From NCBI RefSeq assembly GCF_021191695.1, contig NZ_JAIWPT010000016.1:1-64000 (forward strand): a stretch of 64,000 nt of DNA, read 5' to 3'. This DNA comes from Proluteimonas luteida (GTDB taxonomy: Bacteria; Pseudomonadota; Gammaproteobacteria; Xanthomonadales; Xanthomonadaceae). Below the pieces are notes generated by a model. The model did not search any database. It was given only the letters and a program-made list of their open reading frames with translations, and was not told the origin of the DNA. Within the stretch, counting starts at the first letter, position 1. Every line of letters begins with the position of its first letter. Both the position numbers and the translations under genes were made by a program. Below, in pieces: positions 55,994 through 64,000 of the stretch.

Positions 55994-56917
55994 ATGCCCT
56001 ATCTCGAACTGCGTCTGCAATGCACCGAAGCCGACCAGCCGCGCTATGCGCATGCGCTGGAGGATGTCGGCGCACTCGCGGTGACGATGCTCGACGCGGA
56101 TGCCGACACCAGCGACGAGCAGGCGATCCTCGAGCCCGGCGTCGGCGAGACGCCGCTGTGGCAATCGGTGGTGCTGACCGCGCTGTTCGACGACGGGGCC
56201 GATGCGCTGGCGCTGCTGGCCGCGCTGGACGCGTTCGACGCCGGGCTCGACTGGTCGCGCGCCAGCTTCCGCAAGGTCGAGGACCAGGACTGGGAGCGGG
56301 CATGGATGGACCAGTACGTGCCGCTGCAGTTCGGCCGGCGCACCTGGATCGTGCCGTGGGATGCCCCGCTGCCGGAGGGCGCCGATGCGCCGGAAGCCGC
56401 GGTCGTGCGCCTGGATCCCGGCCTCGCGTTCGGTTCCGGCACGCATCCGACGACCTCGCTGTGCCTGCAGTGGCTTGACGCGCTGGCCGATGCCGGCACG
56501 CTGGCCGGCGCGACCGTGCTCGACTACGGCTGCGGCAGCGGCATCCTCGCGCTGGCGGCGCTGAAGCTGGGCGCGGCGCGCGCGGTCGGCGTCGACAACG
56601 ATCCGCAGGCGCTGCTGGCCTCGACCGACAACGCCCAGCGCAACGGGCTCGGCGACGCGCTCGCGGTGTTCCTGCCCGCGGACGCGCCGCAGGACACGTA
56701 TCCGGTGGTCGTCGCCAACATCCTCGCCTCCGCGCTCGACGCGCTGGCCGAGACCCTGGCCGGACGCGTGGCGGTGGGCGGACGCATCGCGCTGTCGGGC
56801 ATCCTCGACGGTCAGGAGGAGGAACTGCTGCGCCGCTACCGGCCGTGGTTCGACCAGCTGGCGGTGACGCGCGAAGGCGACTGGGTCCGCATCGACGGGG
56901 TGCGCCGGGCGGTCTGA
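55994..56917 (+). CDS. prmA: Ribosomal protein L11 methyltransferase
   Basis: The product has 307 residues. The N-terminal substrate-binding domain ([40 protein letters not shown]) precedes the SAM domain with the GTGTHPTT-type loop ([17 protein letters not shown], about 145), motif [20 protein letters not shown] (about 178) and NPPY-like [14 protein letters not shown] (about 235). It trimethylates L11. Length is standard, and the following gene order is typical for Xanthomonadaceae. Confidence 0.94.
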   Translation: MPYLELRLQCTEADQPRYAHALEDVGALAVTMLDADADTSDEQAILEPGVGETPLWQSVVLTALFDDGADALALLAALDAFDAGLDWSRASFRKVEDQDWERAWMDQYVPLQFGRRTWIVPWDAPLPEGADAPEAAVVRLDPGLAFGSGTHPTTSLCLQWLDALADAGTLAGATVLDYGCGSGILALAALKLGAARAVGVDNDPQALLASTDNAQRNGLGDALAVFLPADAPQDTYPVVVANILASALDALAETLAGRVAVGGRIALSGILDGQEEELLRRYRPWFDQLAVTREGDWVRIDGVRRAV

Positions 56918-56959
56918 GCCTGGCGCCGCAGTTCGCGCGCGGCGTGATTCAATAGCGCG

Positions 56960-57991
56960 ATGTTCATCAACTGCAAGCACTGCCGCGCGCTGGTGGCGAC
57001 CGATCCGGTCAGCGACCTGCCACCGCTGCGGTGCCCGCGTTGCCACGGCGTGCTGCGCGTGGAAGCGCCCGCGGCCGTGGCGGCGCCGTCGGTCGCCACG
57101 CTGCTGCGGCCCGCGCCGGCGCCGCAACCGCTGGCGGCCGACGCACAGGCGGCCGACACACCGGTTCCCGCCCCGCCCGCACCGGCCGCCCTGCAGGAAC
57201 CTGCACCAACGGCCACGCCCGCGCCGCCGACGGCGCAGGCATCCGAAACGCCGGAAGCCGCACAGGCGACAGCCGATGCAGCAGCCGCGCCGGCACCGGC
57301 CGCCGACATCGACATCGATCCGACCGGCGAGGCGCAACCGCAGCCTGCCGCCGCGCCGCAGGCCCGGGCTGCGCCGGTCCCGGCGCCGGTTCCCGCATCC
57401 GTCGCGCACGACCCGACCGTCGAACGCCTTCCGGTCACCCGCTCGCCGGACGCAGCGCCGCCGGCCGCTCGCGCATCGCCGACCTTCGTCCGTGCCGGCG
57501 GCACGCGCGCGCCGCAGATCGACGCCCGCCAGCGCCGCTGGCTGCTCGCGGCGATCGCGGCCCTGTCGCTGCTGCTGGTCCTGCTGATCCTGCTGGTCGA
57601 CCGCGCGCGGCTGGCGCGCGATCCCGGCTGGCGCCCGCTGCTGGTCTCGGTCTGCACGGTGCTGCGCTGCGGGTTGCCGCCGTGGCGCGAGCCGGCGGCA
57701 CTGACCCTGCTGGCACGCGACGTCCGCCCCGACCCCGATGCGCCCGACCACCTGCTGGTGCACGCGACGTTCCGCAACGACGCGCGCTGGGCGCAGGCCT
57801 GGCCGCGGATGCTGCTGACCCTGTCCGACGTCGACGGACGCGCGATCGGCATGCGCGCGTTCGAACCGGCCGAATACCTCGCCACGCCACCGGGCGACGG
57901 TGTCATCGAAGCCGGCGCCAGCGCCACGATCGCGCTGTCGATCGTCGAACCGGAAGTGCCGGCGGTCTCGTTCGCGTTCGACTTCCGCTGA
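56960..57991 (+). CDS. DUF3426 family protein with N-terminal zinc ribbon
   Basis: The product has 343 residues. A zinc-finger/ribbon occupies the first 30 residues (CKHCRALVATDPVSDLPPLR CPRC pattern), then an Ala/Pro-rich linker of about 150, one membrane helix (LAAIAALSLLLVLLILLVDR, about 195-215) and the DUF3426 domain (DPGWRPLLVSVCTVLRCGLP onward). The family is often encoded next to prmA and fis. Function is not known. Confidence 0.87.
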   Translation: MFINCKHCRALVATDPVSDLPPLRCPRCHGVLRVEAPAAVAAPSVATLLRPAPAPQPLAADAQAADTPVPAPPAPAALQEPAPTATPAPPTAQASETPEAAQATADAAAAPAPAADIDIDPTGEAQPQPAAAPQARAAPVPAPVPASVAHDPTVERLPVTRSPDAAPPAARASPTFVRAGGTRAPQIDARQRRWLLAAIAALSLLLVLLILLVDRARLARDPGWRPLLVSVCTVLRCGLPPWREPAALTLLARDVRPDPDAPDHLLVHATFRNDARWAQAWPRMLLTLSDVDGRAIGMRAFEPAEYLATPPGDGVIEAGASATIALSIVEPEVPAVSFAFDFR

Positions 57992-58129
57992 CCGCTCGCA
58001 TGGCCGGCCTCCGTCGCCCGGCCCGGGCATGACACGTCGCCCGGCGAGGCGATAGACTGGCTCTTCGCCCCGTCCCGGACCTCTGCGCCACCGCGCGGAC
58101 CGCCGTCGACGCCGTCATCCGGAGCCACC

Positions 58130-58402
58130 TTGAACACCGCCGATCGATCCGACGCCACCGCCCGCACGGCCCCGCGCACGCCGCTGCGCGAACATGTCGC
58201 CGCATCGATCCAGCGCTACCTCGGCGATCTCAACGGCAACGACACCGACAACCTCTACGAAGTCGCGCTGCGCGAACTCGAGATCCCGCTGTTCGCCGAG
58301 GTGCTGAATTTCTGCGACGGCAACCAGAGCCGCGCCGCGGCGATGCTCGGCATCCACCGCGCCACGCTGCGCAAGAAGCTGCGCGACTACGGTCTGGTCT
58401 GA
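58130..58402 (+). CDS. fis: Fis family nucleoid protein
   Basis: The product has 90 residues. The C-terminal HTH ([20 protein letters not shown]) and the RKKLRDYGL end are the Fis signature. The start is TTG at 58130 with GGAG five bases upstream; no ATG lies between the site and the conserved core that would keep it full length. Fis controls rRNA, DNA topology and recombination, and can assist tyrosine recombinases such as the integrase family seen in this window. Confidence 0.92.
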   Translation: MNTADRSDATARTAPRTPLREHVAASIQRYLGDLNGNDTDNLYEVALRELEIPLFAEVLNFCDGNQSRAAAMLGIHRATLRKKLRDYGLV

Positions 58403-58498
58403 GAGGCGCGGGAAGAGGCGACCACCGCCTGCGGCCACCGCGGGCATCGCCGCCCGGCGCTTATAATCGGCAGCCCGCTTCGCTGCCCACGCACCCCC

Positions 58499-60100
58499 AT
58501 GACCTCCCAAGCTTTTTCCGGCGCACCCGTGAAGATCGGCCGTGCCCTGCTGTCCGTGTCCGACAAGACCGGCCTGATCGAACTGGCCACCGCGCTGGCC
58601 GCGCGCGACATCGAGCTGCTGTCGACCGGCGGCACCGCGAAGGCGCTGCGCGAGGCCGGCCTGCCGGTGCGCGATGTCGGCGCGCTCACCGGCTTCCCGG
58701 AGATTATGGACGGCCGGGTCAAGACCCTGCACCCGAAGGTCCATGGCGGCCTGCTCGGGCGCCGCGGCACCGACGATGCGGTGATGGCCGAGCACGGCAT
58801 CGTGCCGATCGACCTGCTGGTGCTGAACCTGTATCCGTTCGAACGCGTGGCCTACGCGCCCGACGCGAAGTTCGACGACATCGTCGAGAACATCGACATC
58901 GGCGGGCCGGCGATGCTGCGCGCGGCGGCGAAGAACTTCGCCCACGTCGCGGTGGCGACCGATCCGGCGCAGTACGCGGCGCTCGTCGACGAACTCGACG
59001 CCAACGCCGGCGCGCTGACCGCCCGGACCCGCTTCGCGCTGTCCGTCGCCGCGTTCAACCGCGTCGCCCAGTACGACGCACGCATCAGCGACGTGCTGTC
59101 GTCGATCGCCGAACCCTCCGACGCCGGCGCCGCCCACCGCGCCACGTTCCCGGCGCAGAGCAACGGCAGTTTCATCAAGGTCGCCGACCTGCGCTATGGC
59201 GAGAATCCGCACCAGCAGGCCGCGTTCTACCGCGACCTGCATCCGGCACCGGGCACGCTGGCCACGTTCACCCAGCTGCAGGGCAAGGCGCTGTCCTACA
59301 ACAACATCGCCGACGCCGATGCGGCGTGGGAGTGCGTGCGCCAGTTCGACGCGCCGGCCTGCGTCATCGTCAAGCACGCCAATCCCTGCGGCGTCGCGGT
59401 CGGCGTGGCCTGCGGCGATGCCTACGAGCTGGCCTACGCGACCGATCCGACCAGCGCCTTCGGCGGCATCATCGCCTTCAACCGCAGGCTCGACGGTGCG
59501 ACCGCGCGCGCGATCCTCGACCGCCAGTTCGTCGAGGTGCTGATCGCACCCGACTACGACGACGAGGCGCTGGCCTACGCAACCAAGAAGGCCAACGTGC
59601 GCGTGCTGCGCATCCCTGACGGCAACGGCCGCAACGGCATCGACGTCAAGCGCGTCGGCTCGGGCCTGCTGATGCAGACCGCCGACAACCGCGACGTCGG
59701 CGCGGGCGAGCTGAAGGTCGTCACGCAGCGCGCGCCGAGCGAGGCGCAACAGCGCGACCTGCTGTTCGCCTGGCGCGTGGCCAAGTTCGTCAAGTCCAAT
59801 GCGATCGTCTACGCGAAGGACAACCGCACGATCGGCGTCGGCGCCGGGCAGATGAGCCGGGTGTATTCGGCGCGCATCGCCGGCATCAAGGCGGCCGACG
59901 CGCACCTGTCCGTGCCCGGCTCGGTGATGGCGTCGGATGCGTTCTTCCCGTTCCGCGACGGCATCGATGCCGCGGCCGAAGCCGGCATCGCCGCGGTGAT
60001 CCAGCCCGGCGGCTCGATGCGCGACGCCGAGGTCATCGCCGCGGCCGACGAGCACGGCATCGCGATGGTGTTCACCGGCGTGCGACATTTCCGCCACTAG
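58499..60100 (+). CDS. purH: Bifunctional AICAR transformylase/IMP cyclohydrolase
   Basis: The enzyme performs the last two steps of IMP synthesis. The product has 533 residues. The N-terminal MGS-like cyclohydrolase domain begins [20 protein letters not shown] and continues to [18 protein letters not shown]; the C-terminal transformylase has [14 protein letters not shown] (about 290), the conserved [15 protein letters not shown] and [17 protein letters not shown]. Length is standard. It precedes purD, separated by a broken lipoprotein gene. Confidence 0.96.
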   Translation: MTSQAFSGAPVKIGRALLSVSDKTGLIELATALAARDIELLSTGGTAKALREAGLPVRDVGALTGFPEIMDGRVKTLHPKVHGGLLGRRGTDDAVMAEHGIVPIDLLVLNLYPFERVAYAPDAKFDDIVENIDIGGPAMLRAAAKNFAHVAVATDPAQYAALVDELDANAGALTARTRFALSVAAFNRVAQYDARISDVLSSIAEPSDAGAAHRATFPAQSNGSFIKVADLRYGENPHQQAAFYRDLHPAPGTLATFTQLQGKALSYNNIADADAAWECVRQFDAPACVIVKHANPCGVAVGVACGDAYELAYATDPTSAFGGIIAFNRRLDGATARAILDRQFVEVLIAPDYDDEALAYATKKANVRVLRIPDGNGRNGIDVKRVGSGLLMQTADNRDVGAGELKVVTQRAPSEAQQRDLLFAWRVAKFVKSNAIVYAKDNRTIGVGAGQMSRVYSARIAGIKAADAHLSVPGSVMASDAFFPFRDGIDAAAEAGIAAVIQPGGSMRDAEVIAAADEHGIAMVFTGVRHFRH

Positions 60101-60130
60101 AGTCGCAGCATCGAGGCCGTGGAGGCCGTC

Positions 60131-61074
60131 ATGTGCCGTACTCCTGCTGCACCACCGGCTGCGCCCGCAACAGCGCTGGCCATGACCATCGCCGCCAGCC
60201 TGATGCTGGCGGCCTGCAACGCGCCGGCCGATCCGCCGGCCGCCGCGGCGCTGGCCGCGACCGACACCGAGGGGTGCTGCCACCCGGCGACGCCCTGCCC
60301 GGCACGTCGCCGCCACCGGCCGCGGTCGGCCTGCCGGGCGGCGCGGTGCGCGAATTCCTGGTCGCGCACTACGGCGAGCTCGCCCAGCTGTCGGGCGACT
60401 GGCCGGGCACGCCTGTCGCTGGCAGCGGACTGGGCGATGCCGCCGCCTCGCGCGAGGTCTGCACGCGCGCGCCGGTCGGCAGCGAGGATGCACCGGCCGA
60501 ACTGCTTGCGGTCTGCGGCGTTCCCGACGGCGCCGGCCATGCGACTGCCGCGATCACCGATTTCTTCCTGCTGCGCGCGGCCGGGGATGGCGCGGACGGC
60601 AACGGCGCGGCCGGTCGCGGCGTGATCGCCAAGGCGCGCGCGCACCAGCAGACCTTCGGCAGCCTCGGCGCCGTTTCCGGGATCGAGGTCCGCCGCCTCG
60701 GCGCACGGCGCCACGGCTTCCTCGTCGAGAGCGGTTTCACCGGCCAGGGCATCACCATCGGCACCTACAGCCTGGTGGTGCCGCGCGGCGACGGCTTCCA
60801 CGAAGCCGCGTGGCTGCGCAGCAGCATCGACAACGCCGGGATGCTGGCCGACTGCCCCGGGGCGGACGACTGCGACGGCGATGCGACGTTCGACGTGGCC
60901 TACGATCTCGCCATCGACGACAGCCGGCCCGATGCCGATGCCTACGCCCTGCTGGTGCGCGAGCACGGCGATCTCTGCGGCCGGCGCGTCGACACCGTGC
61001 ACCGTCTCGCGTTCGATGCCGCCACCGGGACCTGGGCGGTGCCGGCGGCGCTGCAGCGCGAGGGCTGCCCCTGA
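60131..61074 (+). pseudogene. Frameshifted lipoprotein gene between purH and purD
   Basis: An ATG at 60131 begins a frame with a lipoprotein signal (SLMLAAC, Cys29) that runs to GGGG at 60271-60274. Beyond that point the coherent protein is in the next frame: VLPPGDALPGTSPPPAAVGL, then AVREFLVAHYGELAQLSGDW up to the TGA at 61072-61074. One extra G would join the two as one lipoprotein of about 314 residues. The body contains two CPG/CDGD-type and LCGRR segments. It is a real frameshift, a phase-variable tract, or a sequencing error in a G run. The protein family is unknown. Confidence 0.7.
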
Positions 61075-61120
61075 GCGCCCGTTCGCACCCGCGGCGCTGC
61101 GCCGCTCGTCCTGAACCGCA

Positions 61121-61185
61121 GGAGTGCCCCTGGGCGCGACCGGCAACCCATGTCGGCAATGCCGGTCGCGCCCAGGGGGCGCTCC
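61121..61185. repeat. Inverted repeat upstream of purD
   Basis: The arms at 61121-61145 and 61160-61185 share the core GGGCGCGACCGGCA with one G insertion and one substitution; the loop is 14 nt. It is an extragenic palindrome resembling repeats common in Pseudomonas-like and Xanthomonas genomes. Confidence 0.7.
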
Positions 61186-61257
61186 TACGGCTTGCGGAGC
61201 GGATCGGCGGGCCCGCACGCTAGAATCCCGGCCTCCCCAGCTGTCTGGATGCACGAG

Positions 61258-62556
61258 ATGTCGAAGGTCCTGGTCATCGGTTCCGGTGGTCGCGAACATG
61301 CCCTGGCGTGGAAGCTCGCGCAGTCGCCGCAGGTCGACGAGGTGCTGGTCGCGCCGGGCAACGCCGGGACCGCGACCGAGGCCAAATGCCGCAACGTCGA
61401 GATCGCCGCGACCGACCTCGACGCGCTGCGGACGCTGGCCCGCGACGAGGGCGTCGCGTTCACCGTGGTCGGTCCCGAGGCGCCGCTGGTGGCCGGCATC
61501 GTCGACCGTTTCCGCGACGCGGGCCTGCGCATCTTCGGGCCGACCGCCGCGGCCGCGCAGCTGGAAGGCAGCAAGGCCTTCGCCAAGGATTTCCTCGCCC
61601 GCCACGGCATCCCGACGGCCGGTTACGCGGTGTTCTCCGACCCCGACACCGCGATCGAGTACGTGCGCCAGCACGGCGCGCCGATCGTCATCAAGGCCGA
61701 CGGCCTGGCCGCGGGCAAGGGCGTGATCGTCGCGACCACGCTGGCCGAGGCCGAGGCCGCGATCACCGACATGCTGTCGGGCAACGCCTTCGGCAGCGCC
61801 GGCGCGCGCGTGGTCGTCGAAGAGTTCCTGGAGGGCGAGGAAGCGAGCTTCATCGCGATGGTCGACGGCCGCACCGCACTGGCGATGGCCACCAGCCAGG
61901 ACCACAAGCGCGTCGGCGACGGCGACACCGGTCCCAATACCGGCGGCATGGGCGCGTATTCGCCGGCGCCGGTGGTCACGCCCGGGGTGCATGCGCGGAT
62001 CCTGCGCGAGGTCATCGAGCCGACCGTGCGCGGCATGGCCGACGACGGCATTCCCTTCAGCGGCTTCCTGTACGCGGGACTGATGATCGACCCGCAGGGC
62101 GAACCGCGGGTCATCGAATTCAACGTGCGCTTCGGCGACCCGGAGACCCAGCCGATCATGCTGCGCCTGCAGAGCGACCTCGCCGGGCTGGTCGAGGCCG
62201 CGATCGACGGCGCGCTGGAGGGGATCGAGGCGCAGTGGGATCCGCGTCCGGCGCTGGGGGTGGTGATGGCCGCCGAGCACTATCCCGGCACGCCGCGCAC
62301 CGGCGACGCGATCAACACCTGGGACACGCCGCCGGTCGAGGACACCAAGGTGTTCCATGCCGGCACCCGCCTCGACGACGCCGGCAACGTGGTCACCGCC
62401 GGCGGCCGCGTGCTGTGCGTGGCCGCGCTCGGCGAATCGGTCGCCGATGCGCAGCAGCGTGCCTATGCGGAGATCGCCGGCATCTCGTGGCCCGGCGAGT
62501 TCCATCGCCACGACATCGGCTGGCGCGCGATCGCGCGCGAGCGCGAACGCGGCTGA
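61258..62556 (+). CDS. purD: Phosphoribosylamine-glycine ligase
   Basis: The enzyme makes GAR in purine biosynthesis. The product has 432 residues of ATP-grasp type. N-domain SKVLVIGSGGREHALAWKL, ATP-grasp region GSKAFAKDFLARHGIPTAGY, IVIKADGLAAGKGVIV (about 142-157), and C-terminal segments EFNVRFGDPETQPIMLRL (about 290). The start at 61258 begins with the Rossmann motif; an in-frame ATG three codons earlier is possible. Length is standard. Confidence 0.96.
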   Translation: MSKVLVIGSGGREHALAWKLAQSPQVDEVLVAPGNAGTATEAKCRNVEIAATDLDALRTLARDEGVAFTVVGPEAPLVAGIVDRFRDAGLRIFGPTAAAAQLEGSKAFAKDFLARHGIPTAGYAVFSDPDTAIEYVRQHGAPIVIKADGLAAGKGVIVATTLAEAEAAITDMLSGNAFGSAGARVVVEEFLEGEEASFIAMVDGRTALAMATSQDHKRVGDGDTGPNTGGMGAYSPAPVVTPGVHARILREVIEPTVRGMADDGIPFSGFLYAGLMIDPQGEPRVIEFNVRFGDPETQPIMLRLQSDLAGLVEAAIDGALEGIEAQWDPRPALGVVMAAEHYPGTPRTGDAINTWDTPPVEDTKVFHAGTRLDDAGNVVTAGGRVLCVAALGESVADAQQRAYAEIAGISWPGEFHRHDIGWRAIARERERG

Positions 62557-62649
62557 CCGGATCGCCGCGGCGCGGCGCGCGATGCGCGCGTCACGTCCGG
62601 CCGGCGCGGACCCGGCGATAATGCCGGCTCGCCCGTTGCCCGCGCGTGC

Positions 62650-64000
62650 ATGTCCCGTCTCCAGGAACGCCTGACCCACCTGTGGGCCCACGAGAAGGCC
62701 AGCGCCGCGCTGCGCGTGTCGATCGCGTTCGGCGCGGCGATGGCGCTGTGCTGGCACCAGCAGCAGCTGGCCGCGGTGCCGGCGATCTTCCTCGGCATCA
62801 TCGCCAGCGCGCTGGCCGAGACCGACGACAACTGGCTCGGCCGGACCAAGGCGGTGCTGCTGTCGCTGCTGTGCTTCGCCGCCGCCGCGGCCGCGGTGAC
62901 GCTGCTGTTCCCGTATCCGCTGGCGTTCATCGCCTGCCTGGCCGTGGCGACGTTCGGCCTGACCCTGCTCGGTGCGCTCGGCGAGCGCTACGCCTCGATC
63001 GCCCAGGGCACGGTGGCGCTGGCGATCTACGCCGCGATCGGCGTCGACCAGGCCGGACCGGGCGACACCGTCGCCGCGTGGCGCGGCGCGCTGGAACTGC
63101 TGGCCGGCGCGGCGTGGTACGGGCTGCTGTCGATCGTGTGGACGGTCCTGTTCGCCAACCGGCCGGTGCGCGAGCGCATGGCCCGCCTGTTCGCCGAACT
63201 CGGGCGCTACCTGCAGATCAAGGCGGCGCTGTTCGAGCCGGTGCGCCACGGCGACCTGCACGCACGCAGGCTGGCGCTGTCGGAGCAGAACGCGAAGGTC
63301 GTGGCCGCACTGGAGGCGACCAAGAACGCGATCATCAGCCGTTTCGGCCGCTCCGGCCGCCCGGGCGTGCAGTCGGGCCTGTACTTCCGCCTGTACTACA
63401 TGGCGCAGGAGTTCCACGAGCGCGCCAGTTCCTCGCACTACCCCTACGAGGCGCTGATCGAGGCGTTCTTCCACAGCGACGTGCTCTACCGCGGCCGGCG
63501 GCTGCTGGACCTGCAGGGCCGCGCCTGCCGCGCGCTGGGCGAGGCGATCCACCTGCGGCGCCCGTTCCGGTACGGCGAACGGACCCGCCAGGCGATGGTC
63601 GACCTGCGCGAGTCGCTGGACTACCTGCACGCGCATGGCGACGCGCACGACGCGGGTCGGCGCGCGCGGCTGCTGGGCTCGCTGGAATCGCTGGTCGGCA
63701 ACCTGCAGGCGATCGACCGGCGGCTGTCCGAGGACACGCTGTCGGACGCGCCGCTGGACGGCATGGACCTGCGGCTGCGCGACTCCTCGCCGCACACCCT
63801 GCGCGAGATGGCCACGCGCATCGGCCAGCAGCTGAGCCCGACCTCGGTGCTGTTCCGCCATGGCCTGCGGATGGCGCTCGCGCTGACCGCCGGCTACGCG
63901 GTGATGCAGGCGACCGACGCCGAGAACGGTTTCTGGATCCTGCTGACCATAGCCTTCGTCTGCCGCCCCAGCTACGGCGCGACCCGCCTGCGGCTGGTGC
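62650..64000 (+). CDS. FUSC/YccS-type membrane protein (partial at window end)
   Basis: The first 450 residues are visible and the frame stays open to the end of the window. N-terminal hydrophobic block (SIAFGAAMALCWHQQQLAAV onward, five to six helices through about residue 185), then a large soluble domain with many Arg/Leu (VVAALEATKNAIISRFGRSG, YRGRRLLDLQGRACRALGEA), and a second membrane block beginning FRHGLRMALALTAGYAVMQA near residue 400. This two-block layout matches the YccS/FUSC family, putative aromatic acid or efflux-type exporters. The C-terminal end is missing. Confidence 0.82.
   Translation, partial: MSRLQERLTHLWAHEKASAALRVSIAFGAAMALCWHQQQLAAVPAIFLGIIASALAETDDNWLGRTKAVLLSLLCFAAAAAAVTLLFPYPLAFIACLAVATFGLTLLGALGERYASIAQGTVALAIYAAIGVDQAGPGDTVAAWRGALELLAGAAWYGLLSIVWTVLFANRPVRERMARLFAELGRYLQIKAALFEPVRHGDLHARRLALSEQNAKVVAALEATKNAIISRFGRSGRPGVQSGLYFRLYYMAQEFHERASSSHYPYEALIEAFFHSDVLYRGRRLLDLQGRACRALGEAIHLRRPFRYGERTRQAMVDLRESLDYLHAHGDAHDAGRRARLLGSLESLVGNLQAIDRRLSEDTLSDAPLDGMDLRLRDSSPHTLREMATRIGQQLSPTSVLFRHGLRMALALTAGYAVMQATDAENGFWILLTIAFVCRPSYGATRLRLV

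Noticed and set aside
60119..60625. Two separate overlapping genes instead of one broken gene
   Set aside because: The first frame degenerates into Arg/Pro-rich sequence right after the G run and the second has no start or signal of its own.

Overview
The window is GC-rich (roughly 70%) chromosomal DNA whose gene content and order (prmA, a DUF3426 protein, fis, purH, purD; birA, coaX, a SPOR protein, then tRNA-Thr; a PhoP/PhoQ pair with a small secreted partner) fit a gammaproteobacterium of the Xanthomonadaceae, of the Lysobacter/Luteimonas/Xanthomonas type. This placement is inferred from recognised families and synteny; no 16S gene is present.

Layout. 1-120: the tail of a probable insertion sequence. 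176-8182: an NAD-binding epimerase-like protein, a tandem universal stress protein, and a complete Mrp-type Na+/H+ antiporter operon with fused mrpA and mrpB. 8.2-17.9 kb: a CaCA cation exchanger, a lipoprotein, and aromatic amino acid catabolism (hmgA, hppD, a divergent MarR regulator, kynA) with a POT peptide transporter and an AbgT transporter. 18.0-25.6 kb: a very large secreted nuclease and an E1-alpha/E1-beta/E2 2-oxo acid dehydrogenase operon without E3. 25.6-32.2 kb: a VOC protein, a metallo-beta-lactamase-fold hydrolase, trpS, small stress and lipoprotein genes, and arginase.

32.4-43.8 kb is an 11.4-kb integrative element, the most interesting part. It sits in the anticodon loop of a tRNA-Thr(UGU) gene and splits it: the 3' half lies at 32373-32416 and the 5' half at 43827-43864, sharing a 7-bp core. 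The tRNA is not rebuilt at either end, and the 3' half shows decay. Just inside the right end the element carries a complete, well-paired tRNA-Thr with the same anticodon (43632-43707), which looks like a replacement for the gene it destroyed. The other genes are a P4-type integrase, an AlpA-like regulator, a primase-helicase replication protein, ten copies of a GACAATC heptamer beside a palindrome (a candidate origin), a terminase-small-subunit-like protein and several small unknown proteins. There are no capsid or tail genes. This is the architecture of phage-inducible chromosomal island (PICI)-like satellites. A lower-GC two-gene cassette (314-aa soluble protein plus four-helix membrane protein) is probable cargo and could be an anti-phage module.

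43.9-64 kb returns to housekeeping: SPOR protein, coaX, birA, mtfA, phoQ/phoP, a CtlX-like hydrolase, dusA, an FKBP-type isomerase, prmA, fis, purH, purD and the start of a YccS/FUSC-type membrane protein. A lipoprotein gene between purH and purD carries a one-base frameshift. Intergenic inverted repeats are scattered through the chromosome, and several lie on stop codons or inside a coding linker.
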